Origin: Pseudotabrizicola algicola
GTDB lineage: Bacteria > Pseudomonadota > Alphaproteobacteria > Rhodobacterales > Rhodobacteraceae
NCBI RefSeq assembly: GCF_010915705.1
Contig: NZ_JAAIKE010000002.1
Coordinates: 248,001-312,000, forward strand
DNA length: 64,000 nt
Direction: 5' to 3'
Positions 8,224-17,618 of this stretch are shown one piece after another. Both the position numbers and the translations under genes were made by a program. The notes beneath the pieces are model-generated. The model was not told where the DNA came from. It ran no database searches and saw nothing but the letters and a program-made list of their open reading frames with translations. How positions within the stretch are numbered: the first letter of the stretch is position 1; every line of letters begins with the position of its first letter.

Positions 8224-8835
8224 TTACCGCGAGCGTTTGGCGGTTTCGGCGGTGATGTCGAAGTAGGAAGCCGGCATCGACCCGCCCTTTATCATCTCGC
8301 CCAGAACGACCGTGGTCTTGTTGCCCACATCATCGGTGATGATCCACTGGCGCAGCTCCACCGGATTGGCGGTGAACACCAGTTCGATCGTGCCATAGGC
8401 CGGATTTTCAGGGTCTTGCGCGATCACGCGGGTGGTGTTTTCCACCTCGCGGTGGCCCACCACCATGCGCGCGCGGCCCAGATCGACATTGGCCGCAAGG
8501 ATCAGGTTCAAGGGCGTGCGGCGCAGCGGATATTGCTCGGGCGGCTGGTTCGACTTCGCGTCGAAGATCGCCACCTGACTGCCGCCCGCCATCACAAGGC
8601 TGCGGTCGGGCGGCGCGTATTCAAAGCGGATTCGCCCCGGACGCCGGATGAACAGCTTGCCGGTGGCGATGGTGCCATCGGCATTGATCTGGGTGAAATC
8701 GGCCTGCACGGTCGTCAGGCTGTTCAGATAGGCGGACAGATCGGCCAGCGGAATCCGCGCGGCAAAAGCCGGGGCGCCAAGCGCGAAAAGGGCGAGCGGG
8801 GCCAATATGGCGGTTCTACGGTTCATGGCCTTCAT
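8224..8835 (-). CDS. lolA: Outer-membrane lipoprotein carrier protein LolA
   Basis: This periplasmic chaperone carries lipoproteins from LolCDE at the inner membrane to the outer membrane. From the ATG at 8835 the protein begins with a signal peptide (MKAMNRRTAILAPLALFAL, cleaved after AFA). The mature part shows LTTVQADFTQINADGTIATG, RPGRIRFEYAPPDRSLVMAG and a PLNLILA stretch, all typical of LolA. An ATG six codons upstream (8853) is possible but weakens the n-region. The gene stands alone in its direction. Confidence 0.92.
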   Translation of the reverse strand: MKAMNRRTAILAPLALFALGAPAFAARIPLADLSAYLNSLTTVQADFTQINADGTIATGKLFIRRPGRIRFEYAPPDRSLVMAGGSQVAIFDAKSNQPPEQYPLRRTPLNLILAANVDLGRARMVVGHREVENTTRVIAQDPENPAYGTIELVFTANPVELRQWIITDDVGNKTTVVLGEMIKGGSMPASYFDITAETAKRSR

Positions 8836-8937
8836 ATAATCGTCCCTTTTCACTCTTGCATCCGTTCCCCGTCCAGATTGCGGGCTTTTGCCGATCCTGT
8901 GATGGGGCGTGTTCCGTGGTGAAACAAACGCAAGGTC

Positions 8938-9837
8938 CTAGGACGGGTTCCCCGCACGGGCGATGTAATCGGCGGTCATCAGGTCCAGATGCGCGCCGCC
9001 GCCGTTCTTGGCAATGGTGATCTCGCTGTCAGACCTGCGGCTGTAGGAGGCCGGATCATCATAGAAATCGGCGATCACATCCGCCTCGGATATGGCGCCG
9101 CTGCCGATCGGCTCGATCAGCTCGCCGATATGGCCCAGGGTGGTGGCGCGGCTGTCCACAAACACGCGCGCCCGCGCCATCGCCTCGTCATCCACCTCGC
9201 GCATGGCGGGGGTATAGGCCCCGATCAGGTCAAGGTGCTGCCCCGGCTGCAACCATGCGCCGCGGATCAGCGGCTCGCGCGCCATCGTCGCCGTGCAGAT
9301 GATGTCGGCCGCGCGCACCGCCGCCTCCAGATCCTCGGCCACCGGCAGGCCCATCGCCTCGGCCGTGGCCCGATTGCGGCTCCATACGGTGAACTCGGGC
9401 TCTGCAAAGGCGCTGGAATAGGCGCTGACCATCGAGCGCGCCACATTCCCCGCCCCCACCAGCAAAATGCGCCGCGCATCCTTGCGCGCCAGCCGCTTGG
9501 CCGACAGCAGGCTGTCTCCGGCGGTTTTCCACTTCGTCACCAGATGAAAATCGACCAGCGCGGTCAGAACCCCCGTCTTGTCATCATACAGCGTCACCGC
9601 GCCATTGATCGTGGGCGCCTGCCGCGCGGCGTTGCCCGGAAACACGGTCGCCACCTTCACCAGCTGGCCCAAGCCATCGATCCACGCCGCACGGTTCAGC
9701 AGCGTATCATCGCCCCGATACAGAACCATGTCGCGGATTTCGGCCCGTGGCCGCCGGTGCCCCGCCTCAAGGGCAGCGGTCAACCCCGCCCATGTCAGCC
9801 GCGCCTCTGCCTCCGGCCCGATGATCTGCACTGTCAT
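8938..9837 (-). CDS. Ornithine cyclodeaminase family protein
   Basis: This NAD(P)-dependent enzyme belongs to the ornithine cyclodeaminase / mu-crystallin family. The Rossmann nucleotide motif is RILLVGAGNVARSM. Substrate-side stretches include LVKVATVFPGNAARQ and VDFHLVTKWKTAGDSLL, and HLDLIGAYTPAMREVDDEAM is typical near residues 210-230. Members include ornithine cyclodeaminase, alanine dehydrogenase and ketimine reductase; the sequence alone does not separate them. The ATG at 9837 overlaps the stop codon of the HAD gene (ATGA). The extra 21 codons upstream of it belong to the HAD gene region. Confidence 0.88.
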   Translation of the reverse strand: MTVQIIGPEAEARLTWAGLTAALEAGHRRPRAEIRDMVLYRGDDTLLNRAAWIDGLGQLVKVATVFPGNAARQAPTINGAVTLYDDKTGVLTALVDFHLVTKWKTAGDSLLSAKRLARKDARRILLVGAGNVARSMVSAYSSAFAEPEFTVWSRNRATAEAMGLPVAEDLEAAVRAADIICTATMAREPLIRGAWLQPGQHLDLIGAYTPAMREVDDEAMARARVFVDSRATTLGHIGELIEPIGSGAISEADVIADFYDDPASYSRRSDSEITIAKNGGGAHLDLMTADYIARAGNPS

Positions 9838-10460
9838 AGCCCCGCCTCCTTTTCGGTCAGCAATCCCTCGGCCACCAGCCGCGCCGCCCACCCCTGCCAA
9901 TCCGTGAACAGATGCACCCGCCAGCCGCGCACCGCCGCCGCCTCGATATTCTCGGCGCGGTCATCGGCAAACAGCAGCCGGTCCGGCGCAATTCCGGTTT
10001 CCGCCTCAAGCTGGCGGTAAATCTCGGGATCGGGCTTGATCACGCCCATGTGGCCCGAGACGAAAGCGCGGTCAAACTCGTGCAGAAATTCGTAATGCGT
10101 CAGCGCATGGGCAAAGGTGTCGATGCCGAAATTGGTCAGCGCCAGCACCGGCACCCCCTTGGCCCGCAGCGCCCGCAGCAGCGCCACCGACCCGTCAATG
10201 CGCGGCGCGGCCATCTCGATCCAGTTGTGATACCAGCACAGGATATCCTCGGCCCAGACCGGATGCGCCGCCGCATGCGCCTCGACCGTGGCCCGAAACG
10301 GCGCGCCCGCATCTACGGCGGCATTCATCGCCTCGATGCCCGTCTCGGCAAACAACTGCCGCCGCCGCGCCTCGCCCAGCCTCCGGTCATAAAACCCCTC
10401 CGGGTTCCAGTGCAGCAGCACATTCCCGATGTCAAAAACCACCGCTTCCGGTCGCGTCAT
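9834..10460 (-). CDS. HAD-superfamily hydrolase
   Basis: This 208-residue haloacid-dehalogenase-fold hydrolase has motif I as VVFDIGNVLLHW (nucleophile Asp near residue 10), motif II as LALTNFG, the Lys of motif III in HMGVIKPDPEIY, and motif IV as LLFADDRAENIEAA. The DIGNVL form of motif I resembles the YihX/epoxide-hydrolase-like alpha-D-glucose-1-phosphate phosphatase branch. The substrate is not evident. It is coupled to the ornithine-cyclodeaminase-like gene by an ATGA overlap. Confidence 0.88.
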   Translation of the reverse strand: MTRPEAVVFDIGNVLLHWNPEGFYDRRLGEARRRQLFAETGIEAMNAAVDAGAPFRATVEAHAAAHPVWAEDILCWYHNWIEMAAPRIDGSVALLRALRAKGVPVLALTNFGIDTFAHALTHYEFLHEFDRAFVSGHMGVIKPDPEIYRQLEAETGIAPDRLLFADDRAENIEAAAVRGWRVHLFTDWQGWAARLVAEGLLTEKEAGL

Positions 10461-10527
10461 CCCGTCCCCCTGTTGCCTGCCGCGATGAAACGCGCAGCCC
10501 CGCGCAAGTTCAACCCCCCAGCATTCC

Positions 10528-10989
10528 TCAACCCCCGGCCTGCGCCTTCGCCGCCCGCACCACCCTGTCCATCACATCCAGAAACCGCGAGCGGTCCGCC
10601 TTGGAAAACGGCCGCCCGCCCCCCTGCCGGAACGGATCGGCGCTGCGCAGGTCCTGCATCAGATCGCGCGTCGCCAGCGCCATGCCGATATTGGCCGCGC
10701 CCAACTCCTCGCCATTGTGCTTGATGACCCGCGCCCCCGCTGCCACGCATTTTGCCGCCAAGGGAATATCGCCCGTCACAACCACATCCCCCGGCCCGCA
10801 GGCCTCGGCGATCCACTTGTCGGCCTCGTCGGGGCCGCTCGCCACAAACACGCTCTCCACCAGCGGATTGGCCGAAGGCCGGATGCCCCCGTTCGAGACC
10901 AGAAGCATCTTCACCCCGTGCCGCGTGGCCACACGCTCGGCCTCGGCCTTCACAGGGCAGGCATCGGCATCGATGAACACCCGCGTCAT
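10528..10989 (-). CDS. YaiI/YqxD family protein (DUF188)
   Basis: This 153-residue protein belongs to the DUF188 family, a PIN-like/NYN-type fold of unknown function. Hallmarks are the start [20 protein letters not shown], the middle [20 protein letters not shown], and the end [20 protein letters not shown]. Clustered aspartates at residues 6 and 8, with the later VTGD and DIP, form the likely metal site. It is a single gene in a run of minus-strand genes. Confidence 0.88.
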   Translation of the reverse strand: MTRVFIDADACPVKAEAERVATRHGVKMLLVSNGGIRPSANPLVESVFVASGPDEADKWIAEACGPGDVVVTGDIPLAAKCVAAGARVIKHNGEELGAANIGMALATRDLMQDLRSADPFRQGGGRPFSKADRSRFLDVMDRVVRAAKAQAGG

Positions 10990-11070
10990 GCACCCTCCCC
11001 CCGCAGCCGTGTCGCGTCCGTCCCGGCGCTCCGCGCGACAAGCGCCCGCAAGGAAGCGCGGAGCCCCCGC

Positions 11071-11901
11071 TCACCCATAAAGCGCCTTGGCGTGAAAGCC
11101 GATATGGTCTTCCATGAAGGTCGACACAAAGAAATAGCTGTGGTCATAGCCCTTCTGCATCCGCAGCGTCCCCCCCTGCCGCCGCGCCGCCATCGCCTCG
11201 GCCAGGGCCTCGGGCTTCAGATGATCGAGGAACTGGTCCGAGGTGCCCTGATCGATCAGCATCGGCCCGTCAAAGCCGCGCTTCCTCATCAGCAGCGTCG
11301 AGTCATGCGCCGCCCAGGCCGACTCATCCCGCCCCAGATAGGCCGCAAACTGCTTGCGCCCCCAGTCACCCGCCGTCGGATGGCAGATCGGCGCAAAGGC
11401 CGACACCGACTTGAACCGCCCCGGAAAGCTCATCGCGATGGTCAGGGCCCCATGCCCCCCCATCGAATGCCCGGTGATCGCCTGCGCCTCCTCGGCCAGC
11501 GGAAAGGCGCTGAACAAAAGACGCGGCAATTCCTCGGTCACATAATCCCACATGCGGAAATGCGGCGCCCAGGGCGCCTGCGTGGCATTCACATAGAACC
11601 CCGCCCCCTGCCCCAGATCATAAGCGGCATCATCCGCCACCCCTTGCCCGCGCGGCGAGGTGTCGGGAAACACCACACCCACCCCCGCCTCGGCGGCCCA
11701 GCGCTGCGCGTTCGACTTCACCATCGCATTCTCATGCGTGCAGGTCAGCCCCGACAGGAACCAGACCAGCGGCACCGGCCCATCCTCGGCCCCTTCGGGC
11801 AGGAACAGGCCAAAGGTCATCTCGCCGCCGGTCGCGGCCGATGCATGCGCATAAACGCCCTGAACCCCGCCAAAGGCCCTGTTTTCCGATACCGTCTTCA
11901 T
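11071..11901 (-). CDS. fghA: S-formylglutathione hydrolase
   Basis: This cytoplasmic serine hydrolase splits S-formylglutathione to formate and glutathione, the second step of glutathione-dependent formaldehyde detoxification. The 276 residues match esterase D. The nucleophile is in GHSMGGHGAL, the Asp in DQGTSDQFLD, and the His in GYDHSYFFVSTFMEDHI. The ATG at 11901 overlaps the stop of the AEC gene; the much longer open frame upstream is a shadow of that gene. The formaldehyde dehydrogenase partner (adhC/flhA) is not in the window. Confidence 0.94.
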   Translation of the reverse strand: MKTVSENRAFGGVQGVYAHASAATGGEMTFGLFLPEGAEDGPVPLVWFLSGLTCTHENAMVKSNAQRWAAEAGVGVVFPDTSPRGQGVADDAAYDLGQGAGFYVNATQAPWAPHFRMWDYVTEELPRLLFSAFPLAEEAQAITGHSMGGHGALTIAMSFPGRFKSVSAFAPICHPTAGDWGRKQFAAYLGRDESAWAAHDSTLLMRKRGFDGPMLIDQGTSDQFLDHLKPEALAEAMAARRQGGTLRMQKGYDHSYFFVSTFMEDHIGFHAKALYG

Positions 11902-12833
11902 CCGTTTCCTCCATTCACCAGGGCAATCACCGCCGTCACCGTCAGCACGCTTGCCGCCGTGGACAGAAGGATCGCCGTCGAAACCCGTTGCGGCGCCACA
12001 CCGAAATGCGCCGCCAGAATATACACATTGCCCGCCACCGGCAGGGCGGCGGCGGCGATCATCACCCCCGCCGCATAGCGTTCCACCGGGAAAATCACCA
12101 GAGCCGCCACCGCCACCGCCGCCGGATGCAGCACCAGCTTGGCCGCCGCGAGCCAGACCGCCACCTGCACCCGTTCGGCACTGCGCCCCGCCAGCGACGC
12201 CCCGATCGCAAACAGCGCCCCCGGCGTCGCCGCCGCCCCCAGCGTGGTCATGAACTCGTTCACCGGCACGGGCAGCGCCCATCCCGTCGCGCCCCAGGCC
12301 AGCCCCAGCACGATCGACACGATCATCGGGTTCCTGAGCAGCCCGAGGCCCAGCACCCGAAAGATGCCAAGGCTCATGCGCCCCTCGCGCCGCGCGGTGA
12401 TCACCAGCGTGATGACCGAGGAGAACACGATCAGATCGACCGCCAGCACCAGCAGGACCGGCCCCGCCGCCGCCGCCCCCAGCAGCAGGACCAGCATCGG
12501 CACCCCCAGAAAGCCGACATTGCCGATCACCGCACATTGCGCCTCGACTGCCGCCTCCTCCACCGACACGCCCCGCCACAGCGCCACCACGGTCGCCAGC
12601 AGATAGACCACGACCGAGGCCGACAGATAGGCAAAGACAAAGGTCCAGTTCAAAATCTCGCCGAGGGACAGATTGGCGGCAAAGCCGAACAGCATGGCCG
12701 ACAGCGCGAAATAGAACACGAACTTCGTCAGCGCCGCGGTCGCCTCCGCCCCGAAAAACCGCGTGCGCCCTGCCAGATAGCCCAGCCCGATCAGCGCAAA
12801 AAACGGCAGGGTCTTCAGAAGGATCGGCAGCAT
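11898..12833 (-). CDS. AEC family transporter
   Basis: This 311-residue membrane protein is of the auxin efflux carrier family, with about ten hydrophobic segments. Typical stretches are FFALIGLGYLAGRTRFF at the N-terminus, AVIGNVGFLGVPM near residue 110, and LPVAGNVYILAAHFGV near residue 270. It is coupled by an ATGA overlap to fghA, which suggests a link to small carboxylate handling, but the substrate is unknown. The ATG at 12833 begins the first hydrophobic segment; the upstream extension crosses a hairpin-rich spacer and is not coding. Confidence 0.86.
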   Translation of the reverse strand: MLPILLKTLPFFALIGLGYLAGRTRFFGAEATAALTKFVFYFALSAMLFGFAANLSLGEILNWTFVFAYLSASVVVYLLATVVALWRGVSVEEAAVEAQCAVIGNVGFLGVPMLVLLLGAAAAGPVLLVLAVDLIVFSSVITLVITARREGRMSLGIFRVLGLGLLRNPMIVSIVLGLAWGATGWALPVPVNEFMTTLGAAATPGALFAIGASLAGRSAERVQVAVWLAAAKLVLHPAAVAVAALVIFPVERYAAGVMIAAAALPVAGNVYILAAHFGVAPQRVSTAILLSTAASVLTVTAVIALVNGGNG

Positions 12834-12897
12834 CGGCTCACTTTCGCGCTTTGCCCCGCAGGGTTTCAGAAAGCGCCGGACACCGCAACCCGCTGCC

Positions 12898-12932
12898 CAT
12901 TTTCCGTCGCGCAAATATCCTGGGGGGAGTCG
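12898..12932 (-). repeat. GGATATTT dispersed intergenic repeat, copy 1
   Basis: Read on the minus strand this stretch is a run of C, then AGGATATTTGCGCGACGGAAAA. The same core with similar flanks recurs at 29162-29194 (minus), 50958-51007 (plus) and, in a degenerate form lacking AT, at 21938-21972 (plus). All four lie between genes. It looks like a short dispersed element of this genome; its function is unknown. Confidence 0.5.
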
Positions 12933-12946
12933 CGCCCCTGCGCGGC

Positions 12947-13052
12947 GGGGGGCTTCGCCCCCCTCTTCACAAACAACCGGGGCGAAGCCCCGCGCGGAGG
13001 GTCCGCGGCGCAAGCCGCGCCCCGACAGATCGCGCGCGGGCGGCACGCCCGC
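12947..13052. repeat. Array of four tight hairpins between two genes
   Basis: Four separate perfect stems sit in 106 bases of the spacer 12834-13076. Two have three-base loops: 12947-12963 (GGGGGGC/GCCCCCC) and 12978-12992 (CGGGGC/GCCCCG, loop GAA). One is 13005-13018 (GCGGC/GCCGC) with a GNRA loop GCAA, and one is 13036-13052 (GCGGGC/GCCCGC). No T-tract follows any of them, so they are poor intrinsic terminators. They may stabilise the 3' end of the upstream minus-strand mRNA or slow degradation. Confidence 0.6.
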
Positions 13053-13076
13053 TCCGCAAGATCACCCCGCGTCAGG

Positions 13077-13451
13077 TCAGCCCATCGTCTCCAGACAATG
13101 CCGCCGGAACGCCCGCTTCAGCATGTCCAGCTCCTGCCGCAAAAGGTCCACCTCGGCGCGCATGTCATCCTCCATCGCCACGCCGGTGATGATGGTGAAA
13201 TGCGCCAGCGTCTGGTCGCTGCCCGCCTCGCGGATCAGAAAGGTCTGCACCCCGTCCGACAGCACCTCGGCCGGGATCGGCACCCGCACCGCCCAGACCC
13301 CGGGCCGGTCTGGCACCGGCTCCACCGTCACGCCGGACAAGGGACGCTCCAGATGCAGCACCACAAGCTCCGGCCGCGCCTCTCCGGCGTTCAGCACCCC
13401 TTCCCAGACCCCGGCCCGGATGCGCGTCTTGGTCAGCCGCTTCTCGATCAT
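13077..13451 (-). CDS. Conserved hypothetical protein
   Basis: This is a 124-residue protein I do not recognise. It starts MIEKRLTKTRIRAGVWEG, with a good ribosome site (GAGGAAGAG) just before the ATG at 13451. The body is predicted to be mostly beta (VVLHLERPLSGVTVEPVP, VWAVRVPIPAEVLSDGVQT), and the last 35 residues form a charged amphipathic helix (MRAEVDLLRQELDMLKRAF) with heptad spacing, likely a coiled coil. It lies 23 bases downstream of the 13475-14263 gene in the same direction and is probably co-expressed with it. Confidence 0.75.
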   Translation of the reverse strand: MIEKRLTKTRIRAGVWEGVLNAGEARPELVVLHLERPLSGVTVEPVPDRPGVWAVRVPIPAEVLSDGVQTFLIREAGSDQTLAHFTIITGVAMEDDMRAEVDLLRQELDMLKRAFRRHCLETMG

Positions 13452-13474
13452 CTCTTCCTCACAGTTCCGCGCGC

Positions 13475-14263
13475 CTACAACTCGGCGCGGGGCCGACGCC
13501 CGAAGGTCACATCCCGCAGGATGATCTGGTTCATCTCCGGCCCCTCGAAAATCAGGTCCACCCAAAGGCGCTCCACCCGCTTTTCATTGACCTTGGTATA
13601 GGCCAGATCGAATTCCACCATCACCTCCTCGTCCCCCAGAGGCAATTCGCGCACGATCTGCTCCACATTCGGGCCATGCTTGATGTTCAGCCGCGCAAAG
13701 ATTTCCAGCGGCTTTTCCATCTCCACGATCACATCCAGCCGGATCAGGTGCCGCAGCTTCAGCCCCGCCGCCGCCTCCGGCGGCAGGTCCAGCACAAGGC
13801 TCAGGAAAGACCCGTCAAAGCGGAACACATCCATGCGAAAGCCAAAGGGCGCAAGGTCGGACTGGCGCGTGTTGCGGATCTGGCGCACCGTCAATTCGCT
13901 GTGGCGGCAGTCATGAAACACCGTCGCCCCCTCGCAGACCAGCGCCCGCCCCGGCAGCGAGGACGCCCCCGGCACCGGAATAGGCCCGCGCCAGAGCATG
14001 GGCCGCCAAGACCAGTCGGTGCCCAAAGGCCGCCGCATCGCGTTCGAGCCGATCACCGGCAGCGCCAGCCGGTGCTCGGCCTCGTGGATCACGCGGTCGA
14101 GTTGCCGGCGGATCGACCGCGCCCGCCCCCGCAATCCGCTCAGCGTGTCAAGGTCCAGCGTCGCCGCCCGCTCGGCCAACGCCCCCCAGCGCCGCTGCAC
14201 CCGCCGATGCAACACCCGATCCAGAAACGCGTCCAACCTGCCTGCCATATGCTTTTCCGACAC
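13475..14263 (-). CDS. Conserved hypothetical protein, probably DUF6478 family
   Basis: This 262-residue protein appears limited to Rhodobacterales as far as I recall (DUF6478). It opens with an Arg-rich helical region (RVLHRRVQRRWGALAERA, then RGRARSIRRQLDRVIHEAE). The rest has repeated beta-type motifs such as GTDWSWRPMLWRGP, HDCRHSELTVRQIRNTRQ and RLWVDLIFEGPEMNQI. There is no signal peptide or membrane segment. The start may be the ATG at 14263 or the one at 14248. No function is assigned. Confidence 0.75.
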   Translation of the reverse strand: MSEKHMAGRLDAFLDRVLHRRVQRRWGALAERAATLDLDTLSGLRGRARSIRRQLDRVIHEAEHRLALPVIGSNAMRRPLGTDWSWRPMLWRGPIPVPGASSLPGRALVCEGATVFHDCRHSELTVRQIRNTRQSDLAPFGFRMDVFRFDGSFLSLVLDLPPEAAAGLKLRHLIRLDVIVEMEKPLEIFARLNIKHGPNVEQIVRELPLGDEEVMVEFDLAYTKVNEKRVERLWVDLIFEGPEMNQIILRDVTFGRRPRAEL

Positions 14264-14377
14264 TCGCCCCGCGGTGAATCCCGCTCCGATTGTTTACGGC
14301 GCGGAAACGATTCCCTTTATTGCCGGAAAAAACTTAAGGTTCCACACACTTTACAAGCGAATGGCACGCGCGCGGCC

Positions 14378-14950
14378 TCATCGGTTGGCACGGCGCAGCG
14401 CTTTGACCGTATCTTCCACCAGTTTCCGGCTTGCCGCCTCGTCCAGTTCGGGCCCCGAGACCTTGATGCTCACCGTGCGCCCGCCCAGCGCCGTCATCCC
14501 GCGCCAGTAAACGCCCTCGCCCCGGTCCGCGACCCGGAACAGGAACAGATCGCCCACGCTGCGCGCCGAGGTCACCGTCACATCCGCCGCCCGCCCGCGG
14601 CGGCTCAGCGATTTGCGCCCCGCCTCCGAGGCGAAAAAGGCCGCCATCTCGGCCCCGCCCGCCGCCATCGCCGCCGCACTGCCGCCCCGCCCGAAGGTCA
14701 CAAAGATCAGCGCGGGCGGTGCCTCGGCCTGATCGGTGCAGCGCCCCAGCAAAAGGCTCGCCGCGCCGTCCGCCTGCCGCAGCGTGGCTGGGTCGGGGCA
14801 ATAGCCCGCAGGCCCCTGCACCGTAATCTCCTGCCCGCGCAAGACCACGGTCTTGGGCAAGGTCTCGCCAAAGGCGATCAGGGGCTGGCCCAAGGCCAGC
14901 CCCGTCAGCATCATCGCCAGCAGTCGGTGCTTACTGGTCCATATAGACAT
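14378..14950 (-). CDS. Conserved hypothetical exported protein
   Basis: This 190-residue protein has a signal peptide (basic n-region with K, H and R, hydrophobic core [12 protein letters not shown], likely cleavage near residue 28). The mature protein has two cysteines (GYCPDP and LGRCTDQ) that could form a disulfide and contains no membrane segment. Its start overlaps the end of ilvD by 20 bases, so it is translated with ilvD. I do not recognise a family. An ATG at 14917 would remove the basic n-region, so the upstream start is preferred. Confidence 0.72.
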   Translation of the reverse strand: MSIWTSKHRLLAMMLTGLALGQPLIAFGETLPKTVVLRGQEITVQGPAGYCPDPATLRQADGAASLLLGRCTDQAEAPPALIFVTFGRGGSAAAMAAGGAEMAAFFASEAGRKSLSRRGRAADVTVTSARSVGDLFLFRVADRGEGVYWRGMTALGGRTVSIKVSGPELDEAASRKLVEDTVKALRRANR

Positions 14951-16667
14951 GGCTCTCCGCCTTGCCCCCCGGATGCGTCACCGCCCCCCAGCGCGCGCCG
15001 CCCACCAGCTTGGCGAACTTGTGCACCGCGCCCGAGGTATATTGCGTCTTGCGCGGGCCTTTCCATTCGGCCTTGCGCTTGGCCATCTCCTCGTCCGACA
15101 CGTTCACCGACAATTCGCCGGTCAGCGCGTTCAGCGTGATGATGTCGCCGTTCTGCAGCAGCGCGATCGGCCCGCCATGCGCGGCCTCCGGTCCCACATG
15201 CCCCACGCAGAACCCGCGCGTCGCACCGCTGAAGCGGCCATCGGTGATCAGCGCCACCTTCTTGCCCATGCCCTGCCCCGACAGGGCGGCGGTGGTCGAC
15301 AGCATCTCGCGCATCCCCGGCCCACCGGCGGGGCCTTCATTGCGGATGACGATGACCTCGCCTTCCTTGTATTCGCGCTTCTTCACCGCCTCGAACGCGT
15401 CTTCCTCGCATTCGAACACCCGCGCGGGGCCGCTGAACACCTGCTCGGCCTCGCTCATGCCCGCCACCTTCACGATGGCCCCGTCCGGCGCAAGGTTGCC
15501 GCGCAGCGCGACCACGCCGCCCGTCTTGGTGATGGGCGAGCCAATGTGATAGATCACCCTGCCATCCGCCTCGCCGCGGATCTCGTCCAGCGACTCGCCC
15601 AGCGTCTTGCCCGAGGCGGTCATGCAGTCGAGGTGCAGCAGACCTTCCTTGGCCAGTTCCTTCATCACCACGGCCACGCCGCCCACCTCGTGCAGGTCCT
15701 TGGCCACATATTTGCCGCCCGGACGCAGGTCGACGAAATAGGGCGTGTCCTTCATGCAGGCCGCCACGTCGAACAGGTCAAAGTCGATCCCCGCCTCATG
15801 CGCCATCGCGGGCAGGTGCAGCGCCGCATTGGTCGACCCGCCGGTGCAGCCCACGACCCGCGCCGCGTTCTCCAGCGATTTCCGCGTCACGATATCGCGC
15901 GCGCGGATGTTCTTCTCGATCAGGTTCATCACCGCCACGCCCGAAGCCTCGCCATACTGGTCGCGGCTTTCATAAGGCGCAGGCGCGCTAGAGGAATTGA
16001 GCAGCGCCAGACCGATGGCTTCCGACACGCAGGCCATCGTGTTCGCCGTATACTGCGCGCCGCAGGCCCCGCTCGACGGGCAGGCCACCCGCTCCATGAT
16101 CTCGAGCTCGGCATCGGAAAGGTTGCCCGCCTGATGCTTGCCCACCGCCTCGAACATATCCTGCACGGTGATGTCCTTGCCCTGATACCGGCCCGGCAGG
16201 ATCGACCCGCCATAGATGAACACGCTCGGCACGTTCAGGCGGATCATCGCCATCATCATCCCCGGCAAGCTCTTGTCGCAGCCGGCAAGCCCCACCAGCG
16301 CGTCATAGCAATGGCCGCGCATCGTCAGTTCCACCGTGTCGGCAATCGCATCGCGGCTGGCGAGCGACGACCGCATCCCCTCATGCCCCATCGCGATCCC
16401 GTCGGTGACGGTGATGGTGGTGAACTCGCGCGGGGTGCCGCCGCCCTTCTTGACGCCATGCTTGACGATCTGCGCCTGACGGTTCAGCGCGATGTTGCAG
16501 GGTGCCGCCTCGTTCCAGCAGGTCGCCACGCCCACCCAAGGCTGGTGGATTTCTTCCTCGGTGATCCCCATGGCATAGAAATACGACCGGTGCGGCGCGC
16601 GCGCCGGGCCTTCGGTCACATGACGGCTTGGAAGTTTCGATTTGTCGAAACGCTGGTTCGTGGACAT
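14931..16667 (-). CDS. ilvD: Dihydroxy-acid dehydratase
   Basis: This iron-sulfur enzyme of valine, leucine and isoleucine synthesis dehydrates 2,3-dihydroxy-isovalerate and its methylvalerate homologue. The 578 residues match bacterial IlvD. Cluster ligands are visible in [26 protein letters not shown] and [16 protein letters not shown]. The substrate and Mg region includes [15 protein letters not shown], and the C-terminal part has [19 protein letters not shown]. The ATG at 16667 has a strong GGGAGG site seven bases upstream; the 50-codon extension further up is not conserved. Confidence 0.96.
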   Translation of the reverse strand: MSTNQRFDKSKLPSRHVTEGPARAPHRSYFYAMGITEEEIHQPWVGVATCWNEAAPCNIALNRQAQIVKHGVKKGGGTPREFTTITVTDGIAMGHEGMRSSLASRDAIADTVELTMRGHCYDALVGLAGCDKSLPGMMMAMIRLNVPSVFIYGGSILPGRYQGKDITVQDMFEAVGKHQAGNLSDAELEIMERVACPSSGACGAQYTANTMACVSEAIGLALLNSSSAPAPYESRDQYGEASGVAVMNLIEKNIRARDIVTRKSLENAARVVGCTGGSTNAALHLPAMAHEAGIDFDLFDVAACMKDTPYFVDLRPGGKYVAKDLHEVGGVAVVMKELAKEGLLHLDCMTASGKTLGESLDEIRGEADGRVIYHIGSPITKTGGVVALRGNLAPDGAIVKVAGMSEAEQVFSGPARVFECEEDAFEAVKKREYKEGEVIVIRNEGPAGGPGMREMLSTTAALSGQGMGKKVALITDGRFSGATRGFCVGHVGPEAAHGGPIALLQNGDIITLNALTGELSVNVSDEEMAKRKAEWKGPRKTQYTSGAVHKFAKLVGGARWGAVTHPGGKAESHVYMDQ

Positions 16668-16890
16668 GGGCATCCTCCCGCAAAATCTGGCTGGCAATGG
16701 GATAATCGGCGAAACCACCGGGGGCAAGCGGCGAAAGCAGCGCCCCGCAAGGGATTCGCCGTGCCATGCCATCCATAGGGCGCGGTTCGCCCACCTTCCG
16801 CGCGGCCCACGGCGCAATGCCCCGCCCCGTCACAAGCCCGGACGCGCAAGGGGCTTTCCTCTGCCGCAGGCTTGGCTACTGTGCAGCGCC

Positions 16891-17610
16891 ATGACACCGC
16901 AGCGCATCCACGCCATCGACCTCGCCCGCACCCTCGCCCTTCTGGCGATGGCGGGCTATCACTTCACCTTCGACCTGATGCTCTTTGGCCACCTGCCCCC
17001 CGGCTTCGTCTTTCAGGGACCGTGGCCGCTGATCGCGCGCAGCATTGCCGCCAGCTTCCTGTTCCTTGCCGGAGTCTCCCTGTGGCTCGCCCACGGGCAG
17101 CGCATCCGCTGGCCTGCCTTCTGGCGACGCTTTGCCGTGCTGGTGGCGGCGGCGGCGCTTGTGACCACCGTCACCTATTTCGGCATGGGCTTCCAGTTCA
17201 TCCGCTGGGGCATCCTGCATGCCATTGCGGCGGGCAGCCTGATCGGTCTGGCCTTCCTGCGCGCGCCGGTCCTGCTCACGCTGGCCGTGGCCGCCCTCGT
17301 GTTCACCGCGCCGCATCTGGCGCGGTTCGAGATGTTCAACGCGCCCTATTGGATCTGGCTCGGCCTCTCCACCGAAATCCCGCCGATGATGGATTACGAA
17401 CCCCTGCTGCCCTGGCTTTGCCCCGTGCTGCTAGGGCTGGCCACCGCCAAACTCATGACCCGCGCCGACGGGTGGAGCGTGCTGCGCCGCTGGCAACCGG
17501 GCCGCCTTGGCCATGCGCTGCTTTGGCCCGGTCGGCACAGCCTTGCCGTCTATCTCGTGCACCAGCCCGTGCTGTTCGGCGCGCTTTATCTCTTCACCCG
17601 CTACCTCTAA
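16891..17610 (+). CDS. Membrane protein, heparan-alpha-glucosaminide N-acetyltransferase-like (DUF1624)
   Basis: This is a 239-residue integral membrane protein with about seven hydrophobic segments. It opens with RIHAIDLARTLALLAMAGYHFTF, the conserved helix of the HGSNAT/DUF1624 acyltransferase group, with the His of GYH as candidate catalytic residue. It then shows SFLFLAGVSLWLA and RWGILHAIAAGSLIG, and ends with GRHSLAVYLVHQPVLFG. Such proteins are thought to acylate envelope sugars or similar acceptors; this one's acceptor is unknown. It is followed after eight bases by the M23 peptidase gene. Confidence 0.82.
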   Translation: MTPQRIHAIDLARTLALLAMAGYHFTFDLMLFGHLPPGFVFQGPWPLIARSIAASFLFLAGVSLWLAHGQRIRWPAFWRRFAVLVAAAALVTTVTYFGMGFQFIRWGILHAIAAGSLIGLAFLRAPVLLTLAVAALVFTAPHLARFEMFNAPYWIWLGLSTEIPPMMDYEPLLPWLCPVLLGLATAKLMTRADGWSVLRRWQPGRLGHALLWPGRHSLAVYLVHQPVLFGALYLFTRYL

Positions 17611-17618
17611 GGCCCGCC

